Positions 9,394 to 18,222 are shown, counted from the first letter of the stretch. The stretch: DNA of 64,000 nt from Paraburkholderia sp. ZP32-5 (GCF_021390495.1 NZ_JAJEJP010000002.1:186001-250000); one strand, 5' to 3'. A program made the numbers and translations. The notes: generated by a model not told the origin, from the letters alone.

Positions 9394-10107
9394 ATGGAAC
9401 TCACAGGCGAACAGATTTTGCCGTTGCCGCGCGAACGCGTATGGGCCGCGTTGAACGACCCCGACATCCTGAAGGCCTCGGTGCCGGGCTGCGAGTCGTT
9501 CGAACGCATCGACGACAATCAGTTTCAGATGGTGATGGCCGCGAGCGTCGGCCCGATCAAGGCGCGCTTCAAGGGCAAGATGGTGCTGACTGATTTGCAG
9601 CCGCCGCAGTCGTATTCGATGACCTTCGAGGGGTCGGGCGGCGCGGCCGGCTTCGGCAAGGGCGGTGCGCATGTCGATCTGCTGACCGACATCGGCGGCG
9701 GCACGCGGCTCGTTTATCGCTCGCACGCGCAGGTGGGCGGCCGTCTCGCGCAGGTCGGCGCGCGCCTGATCGACGGTGTCGCGCGGAAAATGGCCGAGGA
9801 CTTTTTCGGCCGCTTCACGGCGGCCGTGGTCGGACCGCAGGAGGCTGCCGCGGGCGGTGCTGAACAGGCGGCTGCGGACACTTCGGGCGCCCCCCATGCC
9901 ACCTATGCCGCCCGGCCGGCGAATACCTCGCATGCCGCCACCGGTGCGACCGCCGCGCAACCGGCCGCCAGCCTCGGGCACGCTGCTTCCGCTCAAACGG
10001 CGGCTGCGGCAACGAACGCGGGCCTTGGTGCAATCCGGGGATGGGCCATGGGCGCGGTCGTCCTCGTTGCATTGATCGCCGCATACGCATTGCACGCATC
10101 GCACTAA
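9394..10107 (+). CDS. CoxG-like SRPBCC protein with C-terminal membrane anchor
   Basis: 237 aa. Residues 1 to about 150 are the CoxG/SRPBCC fold (MELTGEQILPLPRERVWAALND; PGCESFERI; GSGGAAGFGKGGAHV). An Ala/Thr/Pro-rich linker of about 60 residues follows, then one hydrophobic segment (GWAMGAVVLVALIAAYAL) ending in HASH. CoxG in carbon-monoxide oxidisers recruits the molybdenum dehydrogenase to the membrane; relatives sit in many molybdenum hydroxylase clusters. The anchor here suggests the same job for a cluster enzyme. The paralogue at 24004-24459 lacks linker and anchor. Confidence 0.88.
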   Translation: MELTGEQILPLPRERVWAALNDPDILKASVPGCESFERIDDNQFQMVMAASVGPIKARFKGKMVLTDLQPPQSYSMTFEGSGGAAGFGKGGAHVDLLTDIGGGTRLVYRSHAQVGGRLAQVGARLIDGVARKMAEDFFGRFTAAVVGPQEAAAGGAEQAAADTSGAPHATYAARPANTSHAATGATAAQPAASLGHAASAQTAAAATNAGLGAIRGWAMGAVVLVALIAAYALHASH

Positions 10108-10134
10108 CAACAACGATGGGCAGAGGAGACGACA

Positions 10135-11562
10135 ATGCAGGAAGGCAATGCATTGCATGGAGCGGTAACCCAGGAGTCCGCGCAAGCCGCGGCAGTGCAG
10201 GCCGGCATGAGTGCGGTCGATGAGGCGAGCACGGCATTGATCCGGCGTATCGAGAGCGTTCCGTTCTCGCGATGGCATACGAAGGCGCGCCTCATTGTCG
10301 GCAGCGCGACGTTCTTCGATGCGTTCGACGCGCTATCGATCGCTTTCGTGCTGCCGGTACTGATCGGACTGTGGCATATCCAGCCGCTCGAGATCGGCGT
10401 GCTGATCGGCGCAAGCTATGTCGGGCAGTTTATCGGCGCGCTGATATTCGGCTGGTACGCCGAGCGGCGCGGCCGCATTCGCAGTGTCACGATCGCGATC
10501 GCGATCATGTCGGTGATGAGCATGGGTTGCGCACTGAGCGGCAGTTTCGCGATGCTGCTCGCGTGCCGGTTCATTCAGGGCATCGGTGTCGGCGGCGAGA
10601 TGCCTGTTGCCGCAACCTATATCAGCGAGCTGTCGAGCGCGCGCGGCCGCGGCAAATACTTTCTGCTGTACGAGCTGATTTTCCCGGTCGGTCTGATGGC
10701 GACGGGACAACTCGGCGCATGGCTCGTGCCCGTCGTCGGGTGGAAGATCATGTTCTGGATCGGCATGGGACCGGGCCTGCTGATCGCGCTGCTCGTGGCC
10801 CGTTTGCCGGAGTCGCCGCGCTGGCTCATTTCGAAAGGCCGCCTCGCCGAAGCCGAAGCCGTGGTGCGGGACCTCGAGGCGAGCACCGACCGCCGCATCG
10901 CGCCGGGCACGCAAACGAAGCCGCCAACCCGTGTCGCCACGAATGCACGCGCGGGCTGGCGCGAGCTGCTGTCGCCGTTCTACCGTGGCCGCACGTTCGT
11001 GGTGTGGGCGCTGTGGGCGAGCGCGTTTTTCATCGCGAACAGTCTCAACAACTGGCTGCCGACGTTGTATCGCTCGGTCTATCACCTGCCGTTGCAGACG
11101 GCGCTGCGTGCCGCGTCGATGACCAATGTCGCGCAGGTCGCGTTGCTGCTGATCTGTGCGTATGTGATCGATCGGGTCGGGCGCCGGAGCTGGACGTTGT
11201 GCGCGTTCTGTGTCGCCGCGGTGCTGTTCGCGTGCCTCGGCCTGTTCGCCGCGCACGACGTATGGAGTGCCATCGTGCTCGGCACGCTGAGCTACGGTGT
11301 GGTCGGCTCGATTGCGGCGGTGCTGTATCTGTACACGCCCGAGGTTTATCCGACGCGAATGCGCGCGACCAGTACCGGGCTCGCGACGTCATGGCTGCGT
11401 TTGGCGTCCGCGGTGGGGCCATCGCTCGCGGGATTGCTGCTGCACAGGCACGGCATCAGTTCCGTGTTCGTGATGTTCGCCGTGGTGGCCGTGTTCGGCG
11501 CACTGTGCTCGATGAAGATGACGCAGACGCACGAGCGAAGCCTCGAGGAGATCGCACCGTGA
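10135..11562 (+). CDS. MFS transporter (aromatic/heteroaromatic acid-type)
   Basis: 475 aa, about 12 transmembrane segments in two halves with a hydrophilic middle loop near residues 240-290. The first helix carries FFDAFDALSIAF, similar to the acidic TM1 signature of aromatic-acid/H+ symporters, and the family loop GWYAERRGR follows TM2. It ends the operon that begins with isocitrate dehydrogenase and starts 27 bp after coxG, so it is probably the importer of the pathway substrate. The N-terminal 40 residues are an unusual hydrophilic extension. Confidence 0.88.
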   Translation: MQEGNALHGAVTQESAQAAAVQAGMSAVDEASTALIRRIESVPFSRWHTKARLIVGSATFFDAFDALSIAFVLPVLIGLWHIQPLEIGVLIGASYVGQFIGALIFGWYAERRGRIRSVTIAIAIMSVMSMGCALSGSFAMLLACRFIQGIGVGGEMPVAATYISELSSARGRGKYFLLYELIFPVGLMATGQLGAWLVPVVGWKIMFWIGMGPGLLIALLVARLPESPRWLISKGRLAEAEAVVRDLEASTDRRIAPGTQTKPPTRVATNARAGWRELLSPFYRGRTFVVWALWASAFFIANSLNNWLPTLYRSVYHLPLQTALRAASMTNVAQVALLLICAYVIDRVGRRSWTLCAFCVAAVLFACLGLFAAHDVWSAIVLGTLSYGVVGSIAAVLYLYTPEVYPTRMRATSTGLATSWLRLASAVGPSLAGLLLHRHGISSVFVMFAVVAVFGALCSMKMTQTHERSLEEIAP

Positions 11563-11783
11563 CGGCCGTAATGGCCGTTGGGCCTGGTCCCGATTTCAGT
11601 CCTTCTGTTGGCAAGCGAAGCCGGTTCAACTGGCACGACGGGATTGGGAACTGTTTGTAAGCGATCTTGGATTCGTCGATTGGGCAAAGGCTAGCGGACG
11701 AATAAATCTCAGTCCGGGACCGTAAGAGTCCATTTTTCGGATTTGACTGCCCGAATTGTTCAAACAAGAATATTGTTGCGACA

Positions 11784-11807
11784 CGCGCGGCGGCCGGTTG
11801 CCGCGCG
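11784..11807. terminator. GC-rich hairpin between convergent operons
   Basis: Stem CGCGCGGC / GCCGCGCG with an 8-nt loop, inside the 267-bp gap between the rightward MFS gene (stop 11562) and the leftward UbiD gene (stop 11830). No clear T-tract on either side, so terminator function is uncertain. Confidence 0.3.
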
Positions 11808-11829
11808 CGATCAACGCGTGCCCTTGCGC

Positions 11830-13389
11830 TTACTTCTCTTCGGGCGTGCCGGCGAGCGCCCATTCTCCGTCACGCAGACGGCATACGACGCCTTCCTCGC
11901 TCAGCGCGTTCAGTTCAAACGCGATTTCGCGGCCGTCCTGACTGCCGAGCGCGACCATGAGCTCCATGAAGAACAGCGGGCCGGCCGCCAGCGCTTCACG
12001 AACGCTTCCAAAGCGCTTCTCGCCTGGCTGCGTGGCGAAGCGCGGCGCGAGTGCACGCCGGGTTTCGATCGTCGCGGGGCGACCGTACGGGGCGGTCAGA
12101 TCGAAACCGACCTTCGCGATATTGCCGTGATCGCCGGCGGTCGGATCCATGTAGAACGGTGCAAATCCTTCAAGCACGACGATGTCCTGGTCGCTGCGAA
12201 AACGCGTCGACATCGCCCATTCGATCTGTTCGTTCGAGAAGACATCGACATCGTCGTCAACGACGTAGATGTATTTGAGCCGAGGGATCGACGCCAGCGC
12301 GGATATCACGAGCCGCGCCTGACCGGGGGTGCCGCGCCTGAGCGCCACGCGCGCGCTTTGGCGGCCATTGGTACCCGGCACCGCGCAAACCGCGGCGGGT
12401 TCGATATTCGCAGCGCGCAACAGACGCCAAATCTGCAATTCCGAATTGAGGCCGCCAAGATTCGCCGACTCGGTCCAGCTCAGGTGGCGGCCGCTGTGGC
12501 GCACGGTCTGGTGCAGCATGTCCTTGCGCATCGTGATCGCGGTGACGTGGAATACCGGATCCATGTGCACCGGGCCGTAGTAGCCGTAGAACTCGCCGTA
12601 GGGGCCTTCTTTCTCGCGATACCCGAGTTCGTCGAAATAGCCTTCGACGATCATTTCGGCGTCGGCCGGCGCGAGCACGCCGTTCGTCAGGCCGCGGACC
12701 ATCGGTACGGACTCGCCGCGCAACGTGCCGACAAGACCGAACTCATCGACTGGAATTCTCAAACCCGCAGCCAGATAGTCGAGCGGATGGGAGCCGATCA
12801 CGAAGCTTGCCGGCAGCTTTTCGCCGCGCTCCACGCAGGCGAGGTAAGTGCGCTTCAGATCGGATGGTTGGGACAGGTTCGCGCGCATCGTAGTCTTGCT
12901 GCGGAACATCAGCCGCCGGCACCCGACGTTGGTGCGCCCGGTCGCCGGGTCCACGCTGTAATCGATGCCCGACGAAATGTAGGGCGCGCCGTCATACTCG
13001 TGCTGAAGATGGAAAGGCAGCTTCAGCAGGTCGATCTCGTCGCCGGTCTTGACGACCTGGTGCACGGGTGCGCTCGCCGAGTCGACCTCGACGACCTTCT
13101 GAGGATTCGCCATACGCCGTGTGTATTCGTCGATGAGCTCGCTCTCGTCGACGCCGAAGGCCATTGCGAGCCGCTTGCGGCTGCCGGAAACGGCCGCGAT
13201 CATTTCGAACTTCTCGTCGCCGACCTGCCTGAACAGCGAGGCCTTCGACGTTTCATCGACTCGTGCACTAAGATCGGCGAGCGAAACCGGCGCGTCATGA
13301 ATGGCGACTTCGCCAGCCTCGATCAGCTTTTCGACGAAGCGGCGCAGACGGAATTTATCGAAGTCGAATTGAGGTGTGTGGTTGCTCAT
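11830..13389 (-). CDS. UbiD family decarboxylase with C-terminal extension
   Basis: 519 aa from ATG 13389; the start overlaps the enoyl-CoA hydratase stop by 4 bp (ATGA), so the upstream continuation of the open frame is a shadow. UbiD core with YISSGIDYSVDP, the FRSKTTMRANLS strand and KEGPYGEFYGYYG bearing the conserved glutamate. About 60 C-terminal residues (from GSVREALAAGPLFFMELM onward) continue past the core as a small helical/winged-helix-like domain absent from the UbiD at 7882. Last gene of the operon AAHS permease, Mo-hydroxylase, hydratase, UbiD. Needs prenyl-FMN from UbiX (28082-28657, same predicted regulon). Confidence 0.93.
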   Translation of the reverse strand: MSNHTPQFDFDKFRLRRFVEKLIEAGEVAIHDAPVSLADLSARVDETSKASLFRQVGDEKFEMIAAVSGSRKRLAMAFGVDESELIDEYTRRMANPQKVVEVDSASAPVHQVVKTGDEIDLLKLPFHLQHEYDGAPYISSGIDYSVDPATGRTNVGCRRLMFRSKTTMRANLSQPSDLKRTYLACVERGEKLPASFVIGSHPLDYLAAGLRIPVDEFGLVGTLRGESVPMVRGLTNGVLAPADAEMIVEGYFDELGYREKEGPYGEFYGYYGPVHMDPVFHVTAITMRKDMLHQTVRHSGRHLSWTESANLGGLNSELQIWRLLRAANIEPAAVCAVPGTNGRQSARVALRRGTPGQARLVISALASIPRLKYIYVVDDDVDVFSNEQIEWAMSTRFRSDQDIVVLEGFAPFYMDPTAGDHGNIAKVGFDLTAPYGRPATIETRRALAPRFATQPGEKRFGSVREALAAGPLFFMELMVALGSQDGREIAFELNALSEEGVVCRLRDGEWALAGTPEEK

Positions 13390-14144
13390 TGCTGGTCCTT
13401 GGTTGCGTGATCTTGCTGCTTGAGCATTTCGTTCGAGGAGTTGATGGTCGCGTGCAGGTTCTGCGCGAAGTCCACTGCGCCACGCATCGGCATGTCCGGC
13501 GCGGAGCGCAGATATTCCTTGACTCCCATGAGGGCAGCGCGCGGCGTCTTCAGCATGGCCGTCGTCAGCGTTTCGCAGGCCGCTTCGAGCCCGGCGTCGG
13601 GCACGACTTCGCTGACGACGCCATAGGTCCGGGCCGTCGCCGCATCGATCTCGCGGTTCGAATAGACGAGATAAGCGAGTTCCTTGGCCGACATGCGATC
13701 GATCAACGCCGACATCACCATCGTCGGCAGGATGTTGTGGGCCATCTCGGGGATCTGGAACGTCGCGCTGCTTGCCGCCAGCGTGATGTCGCACAGCCCC
13801 GCGATCGCATAGCCGAAACCATGCGCGCGGCCGCGCACCACGCCGATCACCGGTACCGGGCTCGCGCGGAAAGCGTCGTAGCAGCGGAAAATGACCTCGG
13901 TCTTGCGCCGCCGATCGAGCGCCTGCGGCTGGACGCCGCTACGTTTGCCCATCGACATCCGGCCGCTGCAGAAATCGCCGCCCGCCCCGGTCAGCACGAC
14001 GAGGTCGGCTTCGTCCGCGGCCGCATCGAGCAGGTCCGCCAGTTCGCGGGCCATGTCGTCGGAGACAGCGTTGCCGTGCTCCTCGTTGTCGATGATCAAT
14101 GTGAGGCAACGCCCCTGTAGGTTCCGAGTAATTCTGCCGCTCAT
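13386..14144 (-). CDS. Enoyl-CoA hydratase/isomerase (crotonase) family protein
   Basis: 252 aa from ATG 14144, which shares one base with the stop of the preceding Mo-hydroxylase gene (TGATG). Crotonase features: oxyanion-hole segment GAGGDFCSG, the second motif VRGRAHGFGYAIAGLCD, and IPEMAHNILPT holding a candidate catalytic glutamate. Crotonases hydrate, isomerise or hydrolyse CoA-ester intermediates. Tight coupling on both sides places it in the pathway between hydroxylation and decarboxylation. A role such as 2-oxoglutaroyl-CoA hydrolase, known for a crotonase in furoate degradation, is possible but unproven. Confidence 0.88.
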   Translation of the reverse strand: MSGRITRNLQGRCLTLIIDNEEHGNAVSDDMARELADLLDAAADEADLVVLTGAGGDFCSGRMSMGKRSGVQPQALDRRRKTEVIFRCYDAFRASPVPVIGVVRGRAHGFGYAIAGLCDITLAASSATFQIPEMAHNILPTMVMSALIDRMSAKELAYLVYSNREIDAATARTYGVVSEVVPDAGLEAACETLTTAMLKTPRAALMGVKEYLRSAPDMPMRGAVDFAQNLHATINSSNEMLKQQDHATKDQQ

Positions 14145-16534
14145 CAATGTGCTCCTGCCGGTTCAATGTTCTTGCGGTGCTCGCGCGCATCGCGGATTGC
14201 TTTCCAGACCCGCTCGGGGGTCGCCGGCATCTCGACGTGCGTAACGCCAAACTCGGCGAGCGCGTCGACGATCGCGTTGATGACCACGCCGAGCGCCGGC
14301 GTCGTGCCGCCTTCTCCGCCGGCCCGTACACCGAGCGGATTGGTGGGTGACAGCGTTTCGCTGATCTCGGTGGTGAAGTCCGGCAGATCGGATGCGCGCG
14401 GGATTGCGTAGTCCATGAACGAGCCCGACAGCAACTGTCCGCTGCCGGCTTCGTAAAAGCATTGTTCGAGCAATGCCTGACCCACGCCCTGAGCGATGCC
14501 GCCATGCGCCTGGCCGTGCAGGATCAGCGGATTGATCGCCTGGCCCACGTCGTCGACGGCGACGTAGTCGACGAGTTCGACCGTTCCCGTATCGGGGTCG
14601 ACTTCGACCTCGCAAACGTGGCTGCCGAACGGATAGCCGGCCACCTGAACCGTCTCGTCGGACACCGCGGCGAGCGGTCCACGCAGATCGTCGGGCAGTG
14701 AGCTGTCGGGTGCGTTCGCCGCCGCGGCAATCTCGAAGATGTCGAAACGCCGCGATCCTTCAGGACCGCCGAAGCGGCCATTCTCGAAGCTCACGGCCGC
14801 CGGGTCGGATAACCCGAGCAGATGGGTGGCGATGCGGGTGGCCCTCGCAAGCAGCGACTCGCTTGCCTTGCCGATCACGATACCGGCCAGACGCATCGAA
14901 CGGCCGGACTGCGACCCGCCGCCGGCCTGCACGATGTCCGTGTCGCCGGTGATGATGCGCACCTGTTCGATGGGCACCTTGAACCATTCGGTGATCAGTT
15001 GCGCGAAGCTCGTCTCGTGGCCCTGACCGCTCGACAGCGTGCCGATTACGACATCGACGTGGCCGTCTGGCTGCACCGTGACTTCGGCGCGCTCGCGCGG
15101 CATGCCGGAAGTGATTTCGACATAGTTGGCCACGCCGATGCCACGGCATTTGCCGCGGCTGCGTGCTTCGGCCCGGCGCGCCGGGAAGCTGTTCCAGTTG
15201 CCGAGCTCGAGCGCGCGCTCCATGACCCGAGGGTACTCGCCGCTGTCGTAGGTCAAGCCAAGCGGATTTGCATATGGGAAGCGATCCGGCTGGATCAGAT
15301 TGCGACGGCGCAGCGCAACGCGGTCGAAACCATGTTCGCGCGCAGCCATGTCGATCAGCCGTTCGATCACGAACATCGCTTCGGGACGGCCGGCGCTGCG
15401 GTACGAGTTCGTCGACGGCGTGTTGCTATTGACCGCGCGCCCGCGAAAGCTCGCGCACGGGATGTCGTACACGCTGCTCATCAGGCCGATGCCCTTCGTC
15501 AGCGGAACGAACGACACCGTGTGCGCGCCGACGTTGCTCAGATTCGAGCCGCGCAGAGCGAGGAAGCGTCCGTCTTCGTCGAGTGCGATCTCGGCCTCGA
15601 CATACAGATCGCGCCCCTGATAGTCGCTCAGGAACGCTTCCTGGCGCTCGCAGTTCCAGTGCACCGGCCGCCCGACCCGGCGCGATGCCCACGCAATCAC
15701 CGCAAACTCGGGATAAAAGGCATTGCGAGTGCCGAAATTGCCGCCGATGTCGCGTGCGACGACTCGCACCATCGGCTCGTCGATACCAAGGATATGAGCC
15801 AGCTCGCGCTTCTGGCGGACCACGTTGCCGCTGCCGGCGAATAGCGTATAGCGGCCGGTTTGCGCGTCGTAGCTACCGAGCGCCGCGCGTGGTTCCATCG
15901 GCACGCCGGTCAGCCGTTGAATCCACGTGCTGATCGACGTGACATGGACGGCCCGGGCGAACGCGGCATCCGTTGCCTGTGCGTCGCCGATGCGGGCGTC
16001 GAGCGAGACATTGGCATGCTCGTCCCACACACGCGGCGCGTCGGGCGCGGCGGCTGCCACCGTGCCGGTCACCGCCGGCAGCGCTTCGTAGTCGATGGCG
16101 ACCAGCTCGGCGGCATCTTTCGCGATCGCCACCGTGTCCGCGATCACGACCGCCACCGCCTCGCCGACGAAGCGCGCGCGGTCCGCGGGCAGCGGCAGGT
16201 GTGGCGAGATGAACTTGTCCGTACCGTCGCTGTTGGTGAGTTTGACGTCGGCGTGATGGCCGAGCACGGGCCGGTGCGGCAACGACTTAAGCCCGTCTGC
16301 CTCGACGTCCTTGCCGGTGAGCACGGCGAGCACGCCTTCGAGCGCGAGCGCGGCCGACGGATCGATCGACACGATCTTCGCGTGCGCATGCGGCGAGCGG
16401 ACGAAATACGCGTGGACCTGGTCAGGCAGGCTGATGTCGTTGCTGAAGCAACCCTGGCCCTGAATCAGGCGCAGGTCTTCGCGGCGCTGTACCGGCTGGC
16501 CGATACCGTCGCGGATGGATCGGGACTTGCTCAA
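14144..16534 (-). CDS. Xanthine dehydrogenase-family molybdopterin-binding (large) subunit
   Basis: 796 aa, complete. The long open frame reaching 17113 is antisense-like Arg-rich sequence overlapping the permease gene; the real start is TTG at 16534, which overlaps the permease stop as TTGA and has GAGG upstream. Motifs: GGNFGTRNAF cofactor loop, SYRSAGRPEA loop, and VRAGGEGGTTPA near the C-terminus with the active-site glutamate. No small subunit adjoins it. The separate FAD and 2Fe-2S genes at 19814-21118 carry matching promoter operators and probably complete the enzyme. Different from the large subunit at 1-2015. Confidence 0.93.
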   Translation of the reverse strand: MSKSRSIRDGIGQPVQRREDLRLIQGQGCFSNDISLPDQVHAYFVRSPHAHAKIVSIDPSAALALEGVLAVLTGKDVEADGLKSLPHRPVLGHHADVKLTNSDGTDKFISPHLPLPADRARFVGEAVAVVIADTVAIAKDAAELVAIDYEALPAVTGTVAAAAPDAPRVWDEHANVSLDARIGDAQATDAAFARAVHVTSISTWIQRLTGVPMEPRAALGSYDAQTGRYTLFAGSGNVVRQKRELAHILGIDEPMVRVVARDIGGNFGTRNAFYPEFAVIAWASRRVGRPVHWNCERQEAFLSDYQGRDLYVEAEIALDEDGRFLALRGSNLSNVGAHTVSFVPLTKGIGLMSSVYDIPCASFRGRAVNSNTPSTNSYRSAGRPEAMFVIERLIDMAAREHGFDRVALRRRNLIQPDRFPYANPLGLTYDSGEYPRVMERALELGNWNSFPARRAEARSRGKCRGIGVANYVEITSGMPRERAEVTVQPDGHVDVVIGTLSSGQGHETSFAQLITEWFKVPIEQVRIITGDTDIVQAGGGSQSGRSMRLAGIVIGKASESLLARATRIATHLLGLSDPAAVSFENGRFGGPEGSRRFDIFEIAAAANAPDSSLPDDLRGPLAAVSDETVQVAGYPFGSHVCEVEVDPDTGTVELVDYVAVDDVGQAINPLILHGQAHGGIAQGVGQALLEQCFYEAGSGQLLSGSFMDYAIPRASDLPDFTTEISETLSPTNPLGVRAGGEGGTTPALGVVINAIVDALAEFGVTHVEMPATPERVWKAIRDAREHRKNIEPAGAH

Positions 16535-17907
16535 GAGAGACCTCTGCTTGTCTGGATGCGCGCCTCTTGCCGCGTGCTCGGTGGCTGCCGGCTGCACATC
16601 ATCAGCAGCACGGCGAACATAGCGAGCAACATCGGCGCGGCGGCGCAATAGAAGATGGTGCTGAGCGGCCAGTGACTGCCGATCATGCGGCCGCCGAGGA
16701 ACGGCCCGACGACCGACAACAGACGCGCGACGCCGAATGCCCAGCTCGACCCGGTTGCACGGATACGGGTCGGATAGAGCGTCGCGGACAATGCGCCGAG
16801 TGTCATTTGCGAGCCGATCACCGCGAAACCGCCGATGAAGATCGTGACCATCAGGCCTGCTTGAGAGGCACCGGCCTGGCTGATCATCGCGATGCCGGCG
16901 CAGCCGAGCGCGAAGACCGCGGCGAGCACCTTGTAGTAGCCGAAGCGGTCCGCGAAGACCCCCATTAGCGCGATGCCGATGAAGCCGCCGAATTGCAGCA
17001 TCGTCGCGGTGCGCAGTGCCTGTGGAACCGGCAGGCCGGTCTGGATCACGAGCGACGGCAGCCAGTTGTTCATAAAGTTCAGCACGACGAGATTCATGAA
17101 CAGGCACGTCCACAGCAGCAGCGTGATGCGCGCGCGGTTCTCCGTGAATAGTTCACGCACATGCGAGAACGTGCCGTTCTTGCCGGTGTCACGGCCGGTT
17201 GTCAGCATCATGAAGCGCGGTTCCGCGGGCAACGGCACTGCTGGCGCTATCTTGCGGATGATCGCGGCGATGCGTGCGTGCTCGTTTCGCAGCGTGAGGA
17301 AGCGGATCGATTCGGGCATCCAGACCAGCAGCGCGAACCCTAGCAGCAGCGGCAATACCGCACCGACATAGAACACGGACGCCCAGCCGAAACGCGGCAC
17401 GATATGAATCGACAGGAACCCGCCGGATGCCGCGCCCACCGCATAGCCGCAGGTCATGATCGTGACCATCTTGGCGCGATGCCTGAGCGGCGCGTATTCG
17501 TTGCAGAGTACGACGACCAGTGGAATGACGGAGCCGAGCATCAGGCCAATGCCGAAACGCAGCACCGCGAGTTCGGAAATGGTCGTGGCCTGCGCGAGCA
17601 GAAGGGAGAAGGCCGCAAAGCACAGCACGGTGAAAAGCAGCGTCTTGACGCGACCGAAGCGGTCGCCGAATGGGCCGATGACGATACTGCCGAGGCCGAC
17701 GCCGAAAACCCCCGCGCTGAACACCGGACCGAGTGCGCCCGCACCCAGATGCCAGGCGGATTTGAGCGCGGGTGCCACGTATCCGATCATCTGGTTGTCG
17801 AAGCCGTCGAGCATCAGCGTAATCGCACCTAGCAGCGCAACGCGGATCTGCAACCAGCTGATTTTGTGATTGTCGATGATCTCGACGACGTTGATGGGTT
17901 CAGTCAT
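16531..17907 (-). CDS. MFS transporter, aromatic acid:H+ symporter (AAHS) type
   Basis: 458 aa from ATG 17907, preceded by AAGGAGACACGGC, a strong ribosome-binding site. 12 predicted membrane segments; TM1 carries MLDGFDNQMIGY, the DGFD signature that AAHS carriers such as PcaK and BenK need for proton coupling, followed by the loop GPFGDRFGR. First gene of the leftward operon controlled by promoter pA (18021-18082). Likely imports the aromatic substrate of Region 2, complementing the porin at 26978. Confidence 0.92.
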   Translation of the reverse strand: MTEPINVVEIIDNHKISWLQIRVALLGAITLMLDGFDNQMIGYVAPALKSAWHLGAGALGPVFSAGVFGVGLGSIVIGPFGDRFGRVKTLLFTVLCFAAFSLLLAQATTISELAVLRFGIGLMLGSVIPLVVVLCNEYAPLRHRAKMVTIMTCGYAVGAASGGFLSIHIVPRFGWASVFYVGAVLPLLLGFALLVWMPESIRFLTLRNEHARIAAIIRKIAPAVPLPAEPRFMMLTTGRDTGKNGTFSHVRELFTENRARITLLLWTCLFMNLVVLNFMNNWLPSLVIQTGLPVPQALRTATMLQFGGFIGIALMGVFADRFGYYKVLAAVFALGCAGIAMISQAGASQAGLMVTIFIGGFAVIGSQMTLGALSATLYPTRIRATGSSWAFGVARLLSVVGPFLGGRMIGSHWPLSTIFYCAAAPMLLAMFAVLLMMCSRQPPSTRQEARIQTSRGLS

Positions 17908-18020
17908 GCCGTGTCTCCTTGCGGCGCATTGCCATGCTCGCGCTTTATCGGCTTTATCCGTACGTTCACTGCGGCTCACTGCTGGCGACAGGTTTCCACA
18001 GCTTACCTTGCGTCGATGTA

Positions 18021-18082
18021 ATTCGCTTAGCGAATTACGATGCGCACTGCAAATTTTAAGGCGCTACTGAGGAGGCTGTCAA
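18021..18082 (-). promoter_or_regulatory. Promoter pA with tandem 15-bp operators (drives permease-Mo-hydroxylase-hydratase-UbiD operon)
   Basis: Read on the minus strand: -35 TTGACA (18082-18077), 18-bp spacer, -10 TAAAAT (18058-18053). The last AT of the -10 begins operator 1 (18054-18040, ATTTGC-AGT-GCGCAT). Operator 2 (18035-18021, ATTCGC-TAA-GCGAAT) begins 19 bp further on; its arms extend to 8 bp, perfect. Same arrangement as pB, pC, pD and pE. Binding just downstream of the -10 suggests repression released by an inducer. Confidence 0.7.
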
Positions 18083-18145
18083 CGCAAAACTGGCCGGTCG
18101 TCTGCATTGGCTGCGGAGGCCGTCGACGCGTCGTTGCGCATGTCG

Positions 18146-18207
18146 TTGACAACGAATTTGGCGACACTTTACTATTTGCAGTGCGTTATTATATTTGCAA
18201 TGCAAAT
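18146..18207 (+). promoter_or_regulatory. Promoter pB with tandem 15-bp operators (drives aldolase-dienelactone hydrolase operon)
   Basis: -35 TTGACA (18146-18151), 18-bp spacer, -10 TACTAT (18170-18175). Operator 1 at 18174-18188 (ATTTGC-AGT-GCGTTA) and operator 2 at 18193-18207 (ATTTGC-AAT-GCAAAT, perfect arms), 19 bp apart. A TGGAGG ribosome-binding site follows before ATG 18223. Divergent from pA, so four operator copies lie within 190 bp. Confidence 0.7.
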
Positions 18208-18222
18208 TACTGGAGGCAGTCA

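Noticed and set aside
8299..10278. 659-codon open frame antisense to the UbiD and CoxG genes
   Set aside because: No domain, Arg/His-rich; the plus-strand genes have clear motifs and ribosome-binding sites.
11743..13410. 555-codon plus-strand frame over the second UbiD gene
   Set aside because: Shadow of a well-supported UbiD gene on the minus strand; no family motifs.
16535..17113. N-terminal extension of the Mo-hydroxylase large subunit to 17113
   Set aside because: The extra residues overlap the permease gene and read as Arg/His-rich noise; TTG 16534 in the overlapping stop, with GAGG upstream, explains the start.
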